From positions 76,121 through 140,120 of the forward strand of contig JAZKAT010000006.1 in the NCBI GenBank assembly GCA_040389045.1: a stretch of DNA of 64,000 nt, written 5' to 3'. This document shows positions 36,370 to 45,530 of this stretch, in pieces. Each line of letters starts with the position of its first letter. Position 1 is the stretch's first letter. The notes under the pieces were generated by a model. The model did not search any database and was not told where the DNA came from. It was given only the letters and a program-made list of their open reading frames with translations. A program made the position numbers and the translations under genes. The stretch comes from UBA5158 sp040389045 (GTDB lineage: Bacteria > Pseudomonadota > Gammaproteobacteria > DSM-16500).

Positions 36370-37612
36370 AACGCAAAGCCTCCACCGGTTCCGTCCGCGA
36401 TGCGCGCCAGGCTGGATAAATCGTCGCGATCAAACTCAATACCAGAGTACAGATACTAATGAGCCACACATCACTGGCCATTAATTGCGATGGCAGGTAA
36501 TCCACAAAATAAATCCGCGCCGAAAGGAATTGCACATGAAAAATCTGCTGAATCCAATTCACCAGCACCGTCACATTTAACGCCAGCGCGATACCGCCTG
36601 CCACGCCCAGTAAGGTACCAAAAATCCCAATCGTGGCGCCTTGCACAATAAAAATTGCCATGATAGTTCCCGGCGTCGCGCCCATGGTCCTTAAAATCGC
36701 AATATCCGCTTCTTTCTCATTCACCACCATCACCAAAGTAGAAACCAGATTAAACACCGCCACCGCGATTATCATCATCAAAATAAAAAATATCATAGTT
36801 TTTTCCATACTGATCGCGGAAAAAAACGCGCCATACTGATTAGTCCAATTCGATATTCTTGCCGTAGGCGTCAAAGAATGCCTCAGTTGATCACTGACCT
36901 GCTGAACTGCATAAACATCTTTTATATTGACATGAATGCCGGACACCGCGCTACTCATCTCCAGCAACTTCTGCGCATCTGATAAATTGATAAAGGCCAG
37001 CATGGCATCAAACCCAAAACCGCCACCCGCGCGAAAAATTCCCGTTACCGTAAAACGTTTGAAACGCGGAATAACTCCCGCTGGAGACAATGAAACCTCT
37101 GGCGTCACCACCGTGACCTTATCCCCCACCGTCACATCCAGTCGACTCGCCAAATCCTCGCCCAGCACGATACCAAAACTTCTTGGCGTCAGCGAATCAA
37201 GTTCACCTGCCACAACTTTACTTTTTAATTCCGAAATTTTCGCTTCTTCGGCGGGAATAATGCCGCGTATCAATGCTGGCTCTACCATGCCCGATGCAGT
37301 CAGCAACACCTGGCCCTCGACATACGGGGCAACCGCGGTGACATTAGGCTGCTGTTTCAAATAATTTTCCAACTCTTCCCAGTTAGCCACGAACGTTGCC
37401 TGACTGCCCACCGTCATAGCAGGCACCATACTAAAGACCCGTTTTTTAATTTCACGGTCAAAACCATTCATGACTGACAACACTGTGATTAACACGACCA
37501 CGCCCAAGGCGATACCCAGCATGGACATTAACGAAATGAATGAAATAAAATGATTACGCCGTTTCGCGCGCGTGTAACGTAAACCAATAAAAAGCGCCGC
37601 GGGTTTAAACAT
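36362..37612 (-). CDS. lolC: lipoprotein-releasing ABC transporter permease, LolC/LolE (LolF-like)
   Basis: A 416-residue permease with one N-terminal helix (about 23–50), a large periplasmic MacB-type domain and three C-terminal helices (FtsX family). The hook-like segment SPAGVIPRFKRF near 185 is of the LolC kind that recruits LolA. The frame runs upstream to 37747 inside tatD; the conserved start MFKPAALFIGLRYTRAKR gives the ATG at 37612. Only one permease gene accompanies lolD, so the transporter may be a homodimeric LolF type, or lolE may lie elsewhere. Confidence 0.9.
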   Translation of the reverse strand: MFKPAALFIGLRYTRAKRRNHFISFISLMSMLGIALGVVVLITVLSVMNGFDREIKKRVFSMVPAMTVGSQATFVANWEELENYLKQQPNVTAVAPYVEGQVLLTASGMVEPALIRGIIPAEEAKISELKSKVVAGELDSLTPRSFGIVLGEDLASRLDVTVGDKVTVVTPEVSLSPAGVIPRFKRFTVTGIFRAGGGFGFDAMLAFINLSDAQKLLEMSSAVSGIHVNIKDVYAVQQVSDQLRHSLTPTARISNWTNQYGAFFSAISMEKTMIFFILMMIIAVAVFNLVSTLVMVVNEKEADIAILRTMGATPGTIMAIFIVQGATIGIFGTLLGVAGGIALALNVTVLVNWIQQIFHVQFLSARIYFVDYLPSQLMASDVWLISICTLVLSLIATIYPAWRASRTEPVEALRYE

Positions 37613-38390
37613 GCTGTTGCGCCTCATTAAATAAAGTAAAAAAATTCGCGGTGGTTCGTTCAGCAACCATTTCCAGACTAACACCACGCAAACCCGCGAT
37701 ACACTCGGCAACCTGACGCACATAAGCCGGCTCATTCGGCTTGCCACGGAATGGTACTGGCGCTAAATAGGGCGAATCCGTCTCAATCAACAACCGGTCC
37801 AATGGCAAATTTTTGGCGACTTCCTGGATGTCAGCGGCATTACGGAAAGTCACAATCCCCGATAGCGAAATATAAAAACCCATATCCAGGGCAATCTTTG
37901 CCGCTTCCCAATCACCGGTGAAACAATGCATCACCGCCCTGCCCGCCTGCTCTTCCCTTAATATAGCAAATGTATCATCAGTTGCATCACGCATATGGAT
38001 GATTAATGGCTTTTGTAATTTATTCGCGGCGCGTATATGTTGACGAAAGCGGTCACGCTGCCATTCAAGCTCTCCCTCACTGCGAAAATAATCCAGACCC
38101 GTTTCACCAATCGCGACTACTTTTTCATCCTGCGCCAGCGCAATCAAATCAGCAGCGGTAGGTTCATGAATAATATTGCGCTCATTTGGATGCAAACCCA
38201 CGGAGGCGCTGACTTGCGGATAAGTCTGCGCGATACGTAATACCGCGGGGAAATGTTCCAGCGTGATGCAGACGCAGAGCATATGACCTACGCCTTGCTT
38301 TTCGGCAAAAGCCAGCGCGTTTTTCAACTCACCGTCATAGGCGGTCAAATCCAGCTGATCAAGATGGCAATGTGAATCAACCAGGAACAT
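37605..38390 (-). CDS. tatD: TatD family metal-dependent deoxyribonuclease
   Basis: A 261-residue TIM-barrel hydrolase. Metal ligands include the HCH pair in VDSHCHLDQLDL, Glu in AIGETGLDYF, His in IIHMRDA and HCFTGDW, and Asp in LLIETDSPYLAP. This is the YcfH branch of the TatD family, placed next to holB as in E. coli. Overlaps lolC and holB by 8 and 14 bases. Confidence 0.9.
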   Translation of the reverse strand: MFLVDSHCHLDQLDLTAYDGELKNALAFAEKQGVGHMLCVCITLEHFPAVLRIAQTYPQVSASVGLHPNERNIIHEPTAADLIALAQDEKVVAIGETGLDYFRSEGELEWQRDRFRQHIRAANKLQKPLIIHMRDATDDTFAILREEQAGRAVMHCFTGDWEAAKIALDMGFYISLSGIVTFRNAADIQEVAKNLPLDRLLIETDSPYLAPVPFRGKPNEPAYVRQVAECIAGLRGVSLEMVAERTTANFFTLFNEAQQHV

Positions 38391-39384
38391 AATGAGTCCA
38401 TCGAATAAATAAATTTTCTAACATTAATTGTTTGTTTAAATTAATTGAATTGCCAAGCTCATGTCGCGTTTGCTGGACTTCATCAAGATAAGCCGTAAGA
38501 CTGGCTGGCGGCAGCGCCGTACTGACTTGCATCAGCTGCGTTTTAAAATCCGCATTCACTAGCCATGCGCCATCCTCTGTCATTTTATAGCGCAGCAAAT
38601 CCGTCAGCCAGCTTAATATTAAATCCACTACCATGACTTGATCGACATCATCCCATTGTGCGGCCAGCGCGACCGGGTCTATACCACCCGCTGTCAACGC
38701 ATACAAACCTTCATACAATTCTGCGCGCTTGGCTAGCAAATCTGTTTCAATCAATGCCAGCGCTTTTAAGGGCGCGCCTTGCGCTAATCTTAGTAATAAT
38801 TCAGGAGCAATTTTTGAGTCGGGCGCTTGCTGCTGCAGCCACTGCCGCGCCAACTCATCGTCAACTCGCTTAAAAACCAGTTTTTGGCAACGACTGACGA
38901 TAGTAGCCGGTAAGCGCAAACTTAAATTGTTAATCAGGATTAGCAAAGTTTTTGCGACTGGCTCTTCCAGAGTTTTTAATAAGGCGTTAGCGGCATTCAT
39001 ATTCATGGCAGATGCGGGATTAATAATGATGACGCGATAACCGCCTTGTAAAGTCGTTTCATTAACCTTTTTGATAAGGTCGCGGATTTGGTCTACTTGA
39101 ATTTTTTTATCACTGGCTTCGGGCTCAATCCAGAGCAAATCCGGGTGCGTCCTGGCGCTGATCATGCGACAACTATGGCATTCACGACAAAAATCACCCG
39201 TGACCGTTGGCTGCGCGCATAATAATGCTTGCGTGAAGGTCGCGGCGAACTGCCGCTTGCCTATACCATCCATACCCACAAATAAAAACGCATGCGCTAA
39301 TCTTTCTTGTAAGCGCAGTTGCCATAATGCCAGCCAATTCTCGGCTTGCCAGGGAAATACACTAGATGGCACATCATTTTTCAT
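38377..39384 (-). CDS. holB: DNA polymerase III delta' subunit
   Basis: Clamp-loader subunit. 335 residues with a modified P-loop VGMDGIGKRQ (37–46), a zinc site (CRECHSC and an upstream Cys in LLCAQ), and the AAA+ segment ANALLKTLEEP. Overlaps tmk (11 bases) and tatD (14 bases). The pilZ gene that often lies between holB and tatD is absent. Confidence 0.92.
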   Translation of the reverse strand: MKNDVPSSVFPWQAENWLALWQLRLQERLAHAFLFVGMDGIGKRQFAATFTQALLCAQPTVTGDFCRECHSCRMISARTHPDLLWIEPEASDKKIQVDQIRDLIKKVNETTLQGGYRVIIINPASAMNMNAANALLKTLEEPVAKTLLILINNLSLRLPATIVSRCQKLVFKRVDDELARQWLQQQAPDSKIAPELLLRLAQGAPLKALALIETDLLAKRAELYEGLYALTAGGIDPVALAAQWDDVDQVMVVDLILSWLTDLLRYKMTEDGAWLVNADFKTQLMQVSTALPPASLTAYLDEVQQTRHELGNSINLNKQLMLENLFIRWTHYVPG

Positions 39385-40024
39385 TATATTGGCCTACAAT
39401 ATTATCCATAATCATTTTAATTTCTGCTTGCACCGCCGCCAGCGGTTTGGTGGCATCAATTATTTTAAATCGATCTGGCTCCCCCTTGGCGCGAACCAGA
39501 TAAGCCGTGCGCACGCGTTCAAAAAAATCCAGCTTTTCCTGCTCAATTCTATCATGCATACTGCGATTTTTCGCCCGCGCCATGCCTAATTGTGGTGGCG
39601 CATCCAGCAATATCGTTACCTGCGGCCGCAACTCTCCCACAATCCAATCATCCAATTGCTTGATTTGTTGCGTATCAAAACCGCGGCCACCGCCTTGATA
39701 GGCATAGCTAGCATCCACAAAGCGATCGCAGATCACCCATTTACCTGCCGCCAGAGCGGGTAAAATCAAATTGACAATATGCTGGGAACGGCTGGCGAAC
39801 ATGAGTAACAACTCCGTGACCGGAGTGATTTCTTCCGCCACATTGGGATTGAGTAATAACTGCCGGATTTGTTCCGCCACTGGCGTGCCGCCAGGTTCGC
39901 GCGTAGTGATAAAATCAATTTGGGCTTGCTGCAAATATTGCTGAATAAATTTAACTGCGGTTGATTTACCTAAGCCTTCGCCACCTTCCAGGGTCAGAAA
40001 CACTCCGCGTTGAGATTGCTGCAT
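39374..40024 (-). CDS. tmk: thymidylate kinase
   Basis: Phosphorylates dTMP to dTDP. P-loop EGGEGLGKST at 13–22, TTREPGGTPVAEQIR, and the CDRFVDASYAYQGGGRG block including the DR(F/Y) motif. 216 residues is standard. Located between mltG (24-base gap) and holB (overlap). Confidence 0.94.
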   Translation of the reverse strand: MQQSQRGVFLTLEGGEGLGKSTAVKFIQQYLQQAQIDFITTREPGGTPVAEQIRQLLLNPNVAEEITPVTELLLMFASRSQHIVNLILPALAAGKWVICDRFVDASYAYQGGGRGFDTQQIKQLDDWIVGELRPQVTILLDAPPQLGMARAKNRSMHDRIEQEKLDFFERVRTAYLVRAKGEPDRFKIIDATKPLAAVQAEIKMIMDNIVGQYNEK

Positions 40025-40048
40025 TGCTGTTCCCTGTGGTAGTTATAA

Positions 40049-41134
40049 TTAATTAGTGCTAACTATTTTAAGTTTCAAAGTTCTCATCACGTATTTTTCC
40101 ACTAAAGCGGAATTGAAAAAACTGGCACGATACTTCCTGGCAGCCGCGACGGCTTGCACATGTTCGACTAAGGTACGTGAAAATTGATGCGACCCACCCT
40201 CTCCGCGCGCCACAAAAAATAAATAATCATTCACATCAGGATGCATGACCGCATCCAGCGCCGCCAAACCGGGCATGGAAATGGGTGTGGGTGGCAAACC
40301 TTTATTTAAATAAGAATTATACGGATTTACATTGTGTAAATCACTTTGATGAATGACACCATCATAATGTTCACCTACTCCATAAATAACGGTAGGATCA
40401 AACTGTAATAACATATCCTTGTGTAAACGGTTAACCATGACGCCAGCGATTATCGGTAATTCCTGTTTTAAATGCGCTTCTTTTTCAATAATAGAAGCGG
40501 CAATCAGCGCCTGGTAGGATGTCTGAAACGGTAAATTAGGCGATCGTGCTAACCATAATTGAGTTAATTTATTTTGCATGGCGACTAAGGCGCGATGCAA
40601 TAAAATCATATCGGAAGAATCCACGACAAAATAATAAGTATCGGGAAAAAACCAGCCTTCTGGATTTAATTTGGCTTGGCCCAAACGCTGCATAATGGTG
40701 GCGTCGGATAATTTACGCGAGGTATGCATTAATTCATTACTATTATTCAAAGCCTGGCGCAGTTGATGAAACGTGGTACCCGGTACAATAGTGAATGCAT
40801 GATAAATCAAGCCGGTGCCAGTCACGACTTGCGTGATCATTTGGTTAGGCTTAGTGCCTTTTGGAAAAAAATATTCGCCTGCTTTCAAATTATGAAGATC
40901 GTGTCGGTATAACACTAACCAGCAAAAAAAATAAGGATTTGACAGAATATGCTGGCTGGTCAGGTCATTAGCCATGCTTTTAAATGAAGCGCCCATGTGG
41001 ACTTGATAACGAAAGCCCTGGTCAGCGGTGATTAATGGTGTAGCTAAAAATTTTTTGAAGGCAATACCAAAAACAATGCCCAGCGCAAGCACCGCGGCGA
41101 ATGTCCATAGTAGCATTAGGCGTAGAGTTCTCAT
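40049..41134 (-). CDS. mltG: endolytic murein transglycosylase
   Basis: Inner-membrane lytic enzyme that sets glycan strand length. One N-terminal helix (about 7–27), then a LysM-like region and the YceG catalytic domain with AASIIEKEAHLKQELPIIAGV, whose Glu is the catalytic residue, plus DPTVIYG and SMPGLAALDAVMHP. 361 residues. Follows fabF by 31 bases; pabC, present here in E. coli, is missing. Confidence 0.92.
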   Translation of the reverse strand: MRTLRLMLLWTFAAVLALGIVFGIAFKKFLATPLITADQGFRYQVHMGASFKSMANDLTSQHILSNPYFFCWLVLYRHDLHNLKAGEYFFPKGTKPNQMITQVVTGTGLIYHAFTIVPGTTFHQLRQALNNSNELMHTSRKLSDATIMQRLGQAKLNPEGWFFPDTYYFVVDSSDMILLHRALVAMQNKLTQLWLARSPNLPFQTSYQALIAASIIEKEAHLKQELPIIAGVMVNRLHKDMLLQFDPTVIYGVGEHYDGVIHQSDLHNVNPYNSYLNKGLPPTPISMPGLAALDAVMHPDVNDYLFFVARGEGGSHQFSRTLVEHVQAVAAARKYRASFFNSALVEKYVMRTLKLKIVSTN

Positions 41135-41165
41135 GGCTCATGGTTCTCTGAAATGACATCAGGTG

Positions 41166-42410
41166 TTACTTTTCCATTTCACGAAACAATAAAGTACCAT
41201 TTGTTCCGCCAAAACCAAATGAATTTGATAATGCTGCGCGAATGCGCATTTTTTGTGATTTGTTTGCGACAAAATTCAAATCGCAACCTTCGCTTGGGTT
41301 GTCAAGATTCATAGTGGGCGGTGCAATCTGGTCCCTCAGCGCCAAGATGCAAAAAATTGCTTCTACGGAACCCGCCGCGCCTAACAAATGCCCAATCATG
41401 GATTTGGTTGAACTGACCGCCAATTTATAAGCGTGGTCTTTGAAACTATGTTTGATGGCTCGGACTTCTAACTCATCACCCACTGGGGTTGAAGTACCGT
41501 GCGCATTAATGTAATCCACTTCATCATGGCGCATCCCGGCATCTTTGAGCGCATTGTCCATGGCCTTGGCCGCGCCTAAACCTTCCGGGTGCGGGGTAGT
41601 AATATGCGACGCGTCAGCGCTCATACCAAAACCCACCAGTTCCGCATAAATCTTTGCGCCACGCGCTGTGGCGTGTTCATAACTTTCCAGTACCAGCACA
41701 CCCGCGCCATCCCCTAAAATAAAACCATCGCGGTCCTTGTCCCAGGGCCGGCTGGCTTTTTCAGGTTCATCGTTGCGAGTTGACAAAGCACGCATCGCGG
41801 CAAAACCGCTGATGCCTAAACGCGTAGTCGCCATTTCAGAGCCACCAGCAATCATGACATCTGCATCACCGTAAGCAATCGTGCGCGCCGCCAGGCCTAT
41901 ATTATGGGTACCAGTGGTACATGCTGTCACCACCGCGATATTGGGGCCACGCAGATTAAACATGATGGAAACGATACCGGAAATCATATTGATGATTGCG
42001 CCGGGAATAAAAAACGGAGAAATGCGTCGCGGACCAGAGTTAAGCAAAATTTCAGTCGATTTGGCGATCATGGGTAAACCGCCTATCCCTGAACCAATCG
42101 CTACGCCGATACGATCGGCGTTAGCATCAGTCACCGTCAGTTTGGCATCTTCGATGGCTTCCATAGCGGCAGCGATGCCGTATTGAATGAAGATATCTTT
42201 TTTACGGGCTTCTTTTTCTTCCATGTAACGCAGTGGATCAAAATTTTTAACGCTGGCGCAAATCCGGCAGCTAATATCTGACGCATCAAAATTTTCAATG
42301 CGCGTGACACCATTTTTGCCGGCCAAAATAGCGCGCCAGGAATCTTCCACATTTAAACCCAGTGGTGAAACCATCCCCAACCCAGTGACAACCACTCGTT
42401 GCTTACTCAA
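41166..42410 (-). CDS. fabF: beta-ketoacyl-ACP synthase II
   Basis: Elongating condensing enzyme of type II fatty-acid synthesis. Catalytic Cys164 in VVTACTTGTHN and the His residues of NAHGTSTPVGDE and GHLLGAAGSVEA are all present. The frame has an ATG at 42425, but AAGGAG lies inside that extension, 6 bases before a TTG at 42410 that gives the family start SKQRVVVTGLGMVSPLG. I chose the TTG. It follows acpP by 53 bases and is followed by mltG. Confidence 0.93.
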   Translation of the reverse strand: MSKQRVVVTGLGMVSPLGLNVEDSWRAILAGKNGVTRIENFDASDISCRICASVKNFDPLRYMEEKEARKKDIFIQYGIAAAMEAIEDAKLTVTDANADRIGVAIGSGIGGLPMIAKSTEILLNSGPRRISPFFIPGAIINMISGIVSIMFNLRGPNIAVVTACTTGTHNIGLAARTIAYGDADVMIAGGSEMATTRLGISGFAAMRALSTRNDEPEKASRPWDKDRDGFILGDGAGVLVLESYEHATARGAKIYAELVGFGMSADASHITTPHPEGLGAAKAMDNALKDAGMRHDEVDYINAHGTSTPVGDELEVRAIKHSFKDHAYKLAVSSTKSMIGHLLGAAGSVEAIFCILALRDQIAPPTMNLDNPSEGCDLNFVANKSQKMRIRAALSNSFGFGGTNGTLLFREMEK

Positions 42411-42463
42411 AACAGGCTCCTTCATAGCGCAAGAAACACATGGCAGCTAGCAAACGGCAGAAA

Positions 42464-42715
42464 TCATTCTTTGCTGGATTCAGCAAGATGAGAATTAATA
42501 TAATCAATTGCTTGTTGAATAGTCGTGATTTTTTCAGCTTCTTCATCTGGAATTTCAGTTTCAAATTCTTCTTCCAGCGCCATCACTAACTCAACAGTGT
42601 CTAATGAATCAGCACCCAAATCATCAACGAAAGAAGCATCATTCGTAAATTCACCTTCTTTCACACCTAATTGTTCAACAACAATTTTTTTCACTCGGGC
42701 TTCAACAGTACTCAT
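42464..42715 (-). CDS. acpP: acyl carrier protein
   Basis: Acidic 83-residue carrier with the phosphopantetheine attachment Ser37 in DDLGADSLDTVELVMALEEEF. Short extra C-terminal tail compared with the 78-residue E. coli protein. AGGGGAAA Shine-Dalgarno. A 130-bp gap before it contains its own likely promoter, matching the need for high expression. Confidence 0.95.
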   Translation of the reverse strand: MSTVEARVKKIVVEQLGVKEGEFTNDASFVDDLGADSLDTVELVMALEEEFETEIPDEEAEKITTIQQAIDYINSHLAESSKE

Positions 42716-42761
42716 AACAAATATTTCCCCTAATCAATAATACAAAAACGCAGGCGGTTGT

Positions 42762-42789
42762 AGTTTATTTGAAAACCATCAAGTTGCAA
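42762..42789 (-). promoter_or_regulatory. candidate internal promoter for acpP
   Basis: Minus strand: TTGCAA (42789–42784), 16-bp spacer, TAAACT (42767–42762), 46 bases before the acpP ATG. Each element matches four or five of six consensus positions. Confidence 0.4.
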
Positions 42790-42845
42790 GCTGAATTTGC
42801 CTGCCAAAGCCTTATTTGGCTGACAAAAACCCAAAAAACGCTGAA

Positions 42846-43589
42846 TTAATTCATATACATACCACCATTCACATGCAATGTTTGGCCAGTGACATAACTT
42901 GCGTCAGAAGAAGCCAAAAACACCACAGCGGCGGCAATTTCTTCTGGGCGCCCCAAACGTTGCAAAGGAATTCGGGATACCCATAAATTACGTTGTTCTT
43001 CGGGCAGCTCCCGCGTCATGTCCGTATCAATGAAACCCGGCGCTACCGCATTGACCGTGATGTCGCGCGAACCCACTTCTATCGCCAGCGCTTTGGTAAA
43101 ACCAATCAAGCCCGCTTTCGCCGCGACATAATTCACTTGCCCGGGATTACCCGTGACCCCCACGACAGAACTGATACTCACTATTCTGCCCCAACGGGCT
43201 TTTACCATGTCACGCAAACAAGCTTTAGTGACGCGATAGATAGAATTTAAATTCGTCTCAATCACGTTGCTCCACTCCTCGTCTTTCATGCGCAACAATA
43301 AATTATCTTTGGTGATGGCCGCATTGTTAATCAAAATCGCTGGCATCCCAAAACGTTCCTTGATAATGGTAAGCGCTGCTTCAATCGATTCTGGTTGCGC
43401 GACATTCATCACTAAACCGCAGCCTTTCACCCCAGCTTTGGCTAGCGTCACAGAAATTTTTTCCGCGCCGGTAATGGTAGTTGCGGTACCAATGACGGTG
43501 GCGCCCTGTTTTCCCAACGCTAAAGCGATGGCTTCACCGATACCACGGCTGGCGCCGGTGACTAATGCGATTTTACCTGTATGTGGCAT
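42846..43589 (-). CDS. fabG: 3-oxoacyl-ACP reductase
   Basis: NADPH-dependent reductase of the fatty-acid elongation cycle. Short-chain dehydrogenase with TGASRGIGEA near the N-terminus, NNAAITKD, and the catalytic YVAAK preceded by the SISSVVG serine. An AAGGAT Shine-Dalgarno sequence 7 bases upstream selects the ATG at 43589 over the in-frame TTG at 43595. 247 residues. Confidence 0.94.
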   Translation of the reverse strand: MPHTGKIALVTGASRGIGEAIALALGKQGATVIGTATTITGAEKISVTLAKAGVKGCGLVMNVAQPESIEAALTIIKERFGMPAILINNAAITKDNLLLRMKDEEWSNVIETNLNSIYRVTKACLRDMVKARWGRIVSISSVVGVTGNPGQVNYVAAKAGLIGFTKALAIEVGSRDITVNAVAPGFIDTDMTRELPEEQRNLWVSRIPLQRLGRPEEIAAAVVFLASSDASYVTGQTLHVNGGMYMN

Positions 43590-43600
43590 TTTCAAAATCC

Positions 43601-44551
43601 TTATTGCATTTCAAAAGATGTTCCGAGTAATTCCTTCACGCCAGCAACACTATTCGTATTCATTAATTGTAACTCCGGCTGAATACGTTTATTTAAACCG
43701 TTTAACACTCTGCCGGGCCCGCATTCAATGATGCGGGTAATGCCCTGCTGGGTAAAAAAGTTTATGGTATCCACCCAACGCACTGGCATATACAGTTGAC
43801 GGACTAAACCTTCGCGAATAAATTCGGCACTATCATAAATTTTGACATCCACATTGCTGACGACGGGCAGTTGCGGTTTTTGAATGGTCATACCGCTGAG
43901 CAAAACCGCTAATCTATCGGCGGCGGGTTTCATTAACACACAATGTGATGACACACTGACCGGCAATAGTTTCACCATACGCGCGCCAGCTTCTTTGGCG
44001 ATAATCAAGGCACGTTCAACCGCGCTGGTGTGGCCCGCAATGACAACTTGTCCCGGACTGTTAAAATTTGCTGGGGTTAACACTTCATCGTCGATAATGG
44101 ATTTTTCACAAACGGTTTTAACCATTGCATCATCCAGACCAATAATGGCGGCCAGCGCACCTACACCTACCGGTGCAGCTTCTTGCATATATTCACCGCG
44201 TGCCGCCACTAACCGTATAGCATCGGGAAAAGTAATGGCGTGCGCGCAGACTAAAGCCGTGTACTCACCTAGACTGTGTCCAGCCAGCAGCGCGGGCTGA
44301 ATTTTTTTGTTGGTGGTTAGAATCCGCCATAGCGCATAAGAAGCAGCAAGCAGCGCCGGTTGCGTACGCACGGTTTTATCGAGTTCTTCCGCGGGGCCTT
44401 GTTCGGTAAGTTGCCATAAATCATAACCAAGCACGGCCGAAGCTTCGTTAAATGTTGCAATAATTTCCGGAAATTCTGGCGCGAGATCCGCTAACATGCC
44501 GACAGATTGTGAACCTTGTCCGGGAAAAACTATGCCTAGTGTGTTAGTCAA
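43601..44551 (-). CDS. fabD: malonyl-CoA–ACP transacylase
   Basis: Loads malonate onto ACP. FPGQGSQSVGML start, catalytic Ser93 in GHSLGEYTAL and active-site His in SSHCVLM. 316 residues. The start codon is TTG at 44551, with AGGAT about 8 bases upstream and no ATG nearby. Between fabH and fabG. Confidence 0.94.
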   Translation of the reverse strand: MTNTLGIVFPGQGSQSVGMLADLAPEFPEIIATFNEASAVLGYDLWQLTEQGPAEELDKTVRTQPALLAASYALWRILTTNKKIQPALLAGHSLGEYTALVCAHAITFPDAIRLVAARGEYMQEAAPVGVGALAAIIGLDDAMVKTVCEKSIIDDEVLTPANFNSPGQVVIAGHTSAVERALIIAKEAGARMVKLLPVSVSSHCVLMKPAADRLAVLLSGMTIQKPQLPVVSNVDVKIYDSAEFIREGLVRQLYMPVRWVDTINFFTQQGITRIIECGPGRVLNGLNKRIQPELQLMNTNSVAGVKELLGTSFEMQ

Positions 44552-44561
44552 TGTATGTATC

Positions 44562-45527
44562 CTAATATTTAATTAGCGCCGAGCCCCAAACTAAACCGCC
44601 CCCGAAACCTTCCAGCATTAACATTTCGCCGCGCTTGATGCGGCCATCACGTATAGCTTTATCAAGCGCCAGGGGAATAGAAGCGCTGGAAGTGTTGCCT
44701 TGATCATGCAACGTCACCGCCACCCGCTCCATCGGTAAATCGAGTTTTTTTGCCATAGCTTCAATAATACGGATATTAGCCTGATGGGGCACCAGCCAAT
44801 CAACATCACTTTTTTGCAGTGAATTTGCCGCCAGGGTTTCATCAAATAAATCACCCAGTATGTTTACCGCTAACTTAAATAATTTGTTACCGGTCATTTT
44901 GAGAAATAATTCTTGCTCTACATCCATTGGCTTGCCCAGACTGATAGGCAACGACAATACATCTTTGTGACTTCCATCGCCATGTAAATGCGTAGATAAA
45001 ATACCCGGCTGATCGCTAGGGCCAATAACCACGGCACCCGCGCCATCGCCAAACAAAATACAAGTTGATCTATCTTTCCAATCCAGCACCAGTGACATGA
45101 CTTCACTGCCAATCACCAAAGCCGGTTTGGTCATGCCATTACGCACAAATTGGTCCGCGATACTTAACGCATAAATAAAGCCGGCGCAAGCTGCCGAATT
45201 AAGATCAAACGCCGGGCAACCCGCTATGCCGAAACTTTGTTGCAACAAGCAGGCGGTGCTGGGATACATTTTTTCAGGGGTGGTGGTGGCGATGATAATC
45301 ATGCCCAGGTCATCGGGTGTGATACCAGCTTCAGCCATCGCGATGCGCGCGGATTTTTCCGCCATAAATAATGCTGTTTCATGTCCAGCGGAAATATGAC
45401 GCTGATGTATGCCGGTGCGGTCAACAATCCAATCATGGGTGGTATCCACAATTTTTTCCAAATCATAATTCGTCATGATTTTTTCAGGAAGATACGCGCC
45501 GGTGCCCAGGATTCGTGAATATTTCAT
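44562..45527 (-). CDS. fabH: beta-ketoacyl-ACP synthase III
   Basis: Starts fatty-acid synthesis by condensing acetyl-CoA with malonyl-ACP. The triad is visible: Cys114 in SAACAGFIYA, His in VPHQANIRI and Asn in GNTSSASIPLAL. 321 residues, standard length. Three bases after plsX and ten before fabD. Confidence 0.95.
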   Translation of the reverse strand: MKYSRILGTGAYLPEKIMTNYDLEKIVDTTHDWIVDRTGIHQRHISAGHETALFMAEKSARIAMAEAGITPDDLGMIIIATTTPEKMYPSTACLLQQSFGIAGCPAFDLNSAACAGFIYALSIADQFVRNGMTKPALVIGSEVMSLVLDWKDRSTCILFGDGAGAVVIGPSDQPGILSTHLHGDGSHKDVLSLPISLGKPMDVEQELFLKMTGNKLFKLAVNILGDLFDETLAANSLQKSDVDWLVPHQANIRIIEAMAKKLDLPMERVAVTLHDQGNTSSASIPLALDKAIRDGRIKRGEMLMLEGFGGGLVWGSALIKY

Positions 45528-45530
45528 TGG

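Noticed and set aside
37613..37747. 45-residue N-terminal extension of LolC
   Set aside because: Lies inside tatD on the same strand; conserved LolC sequence begins at MFKPAALFIGLRYTR.
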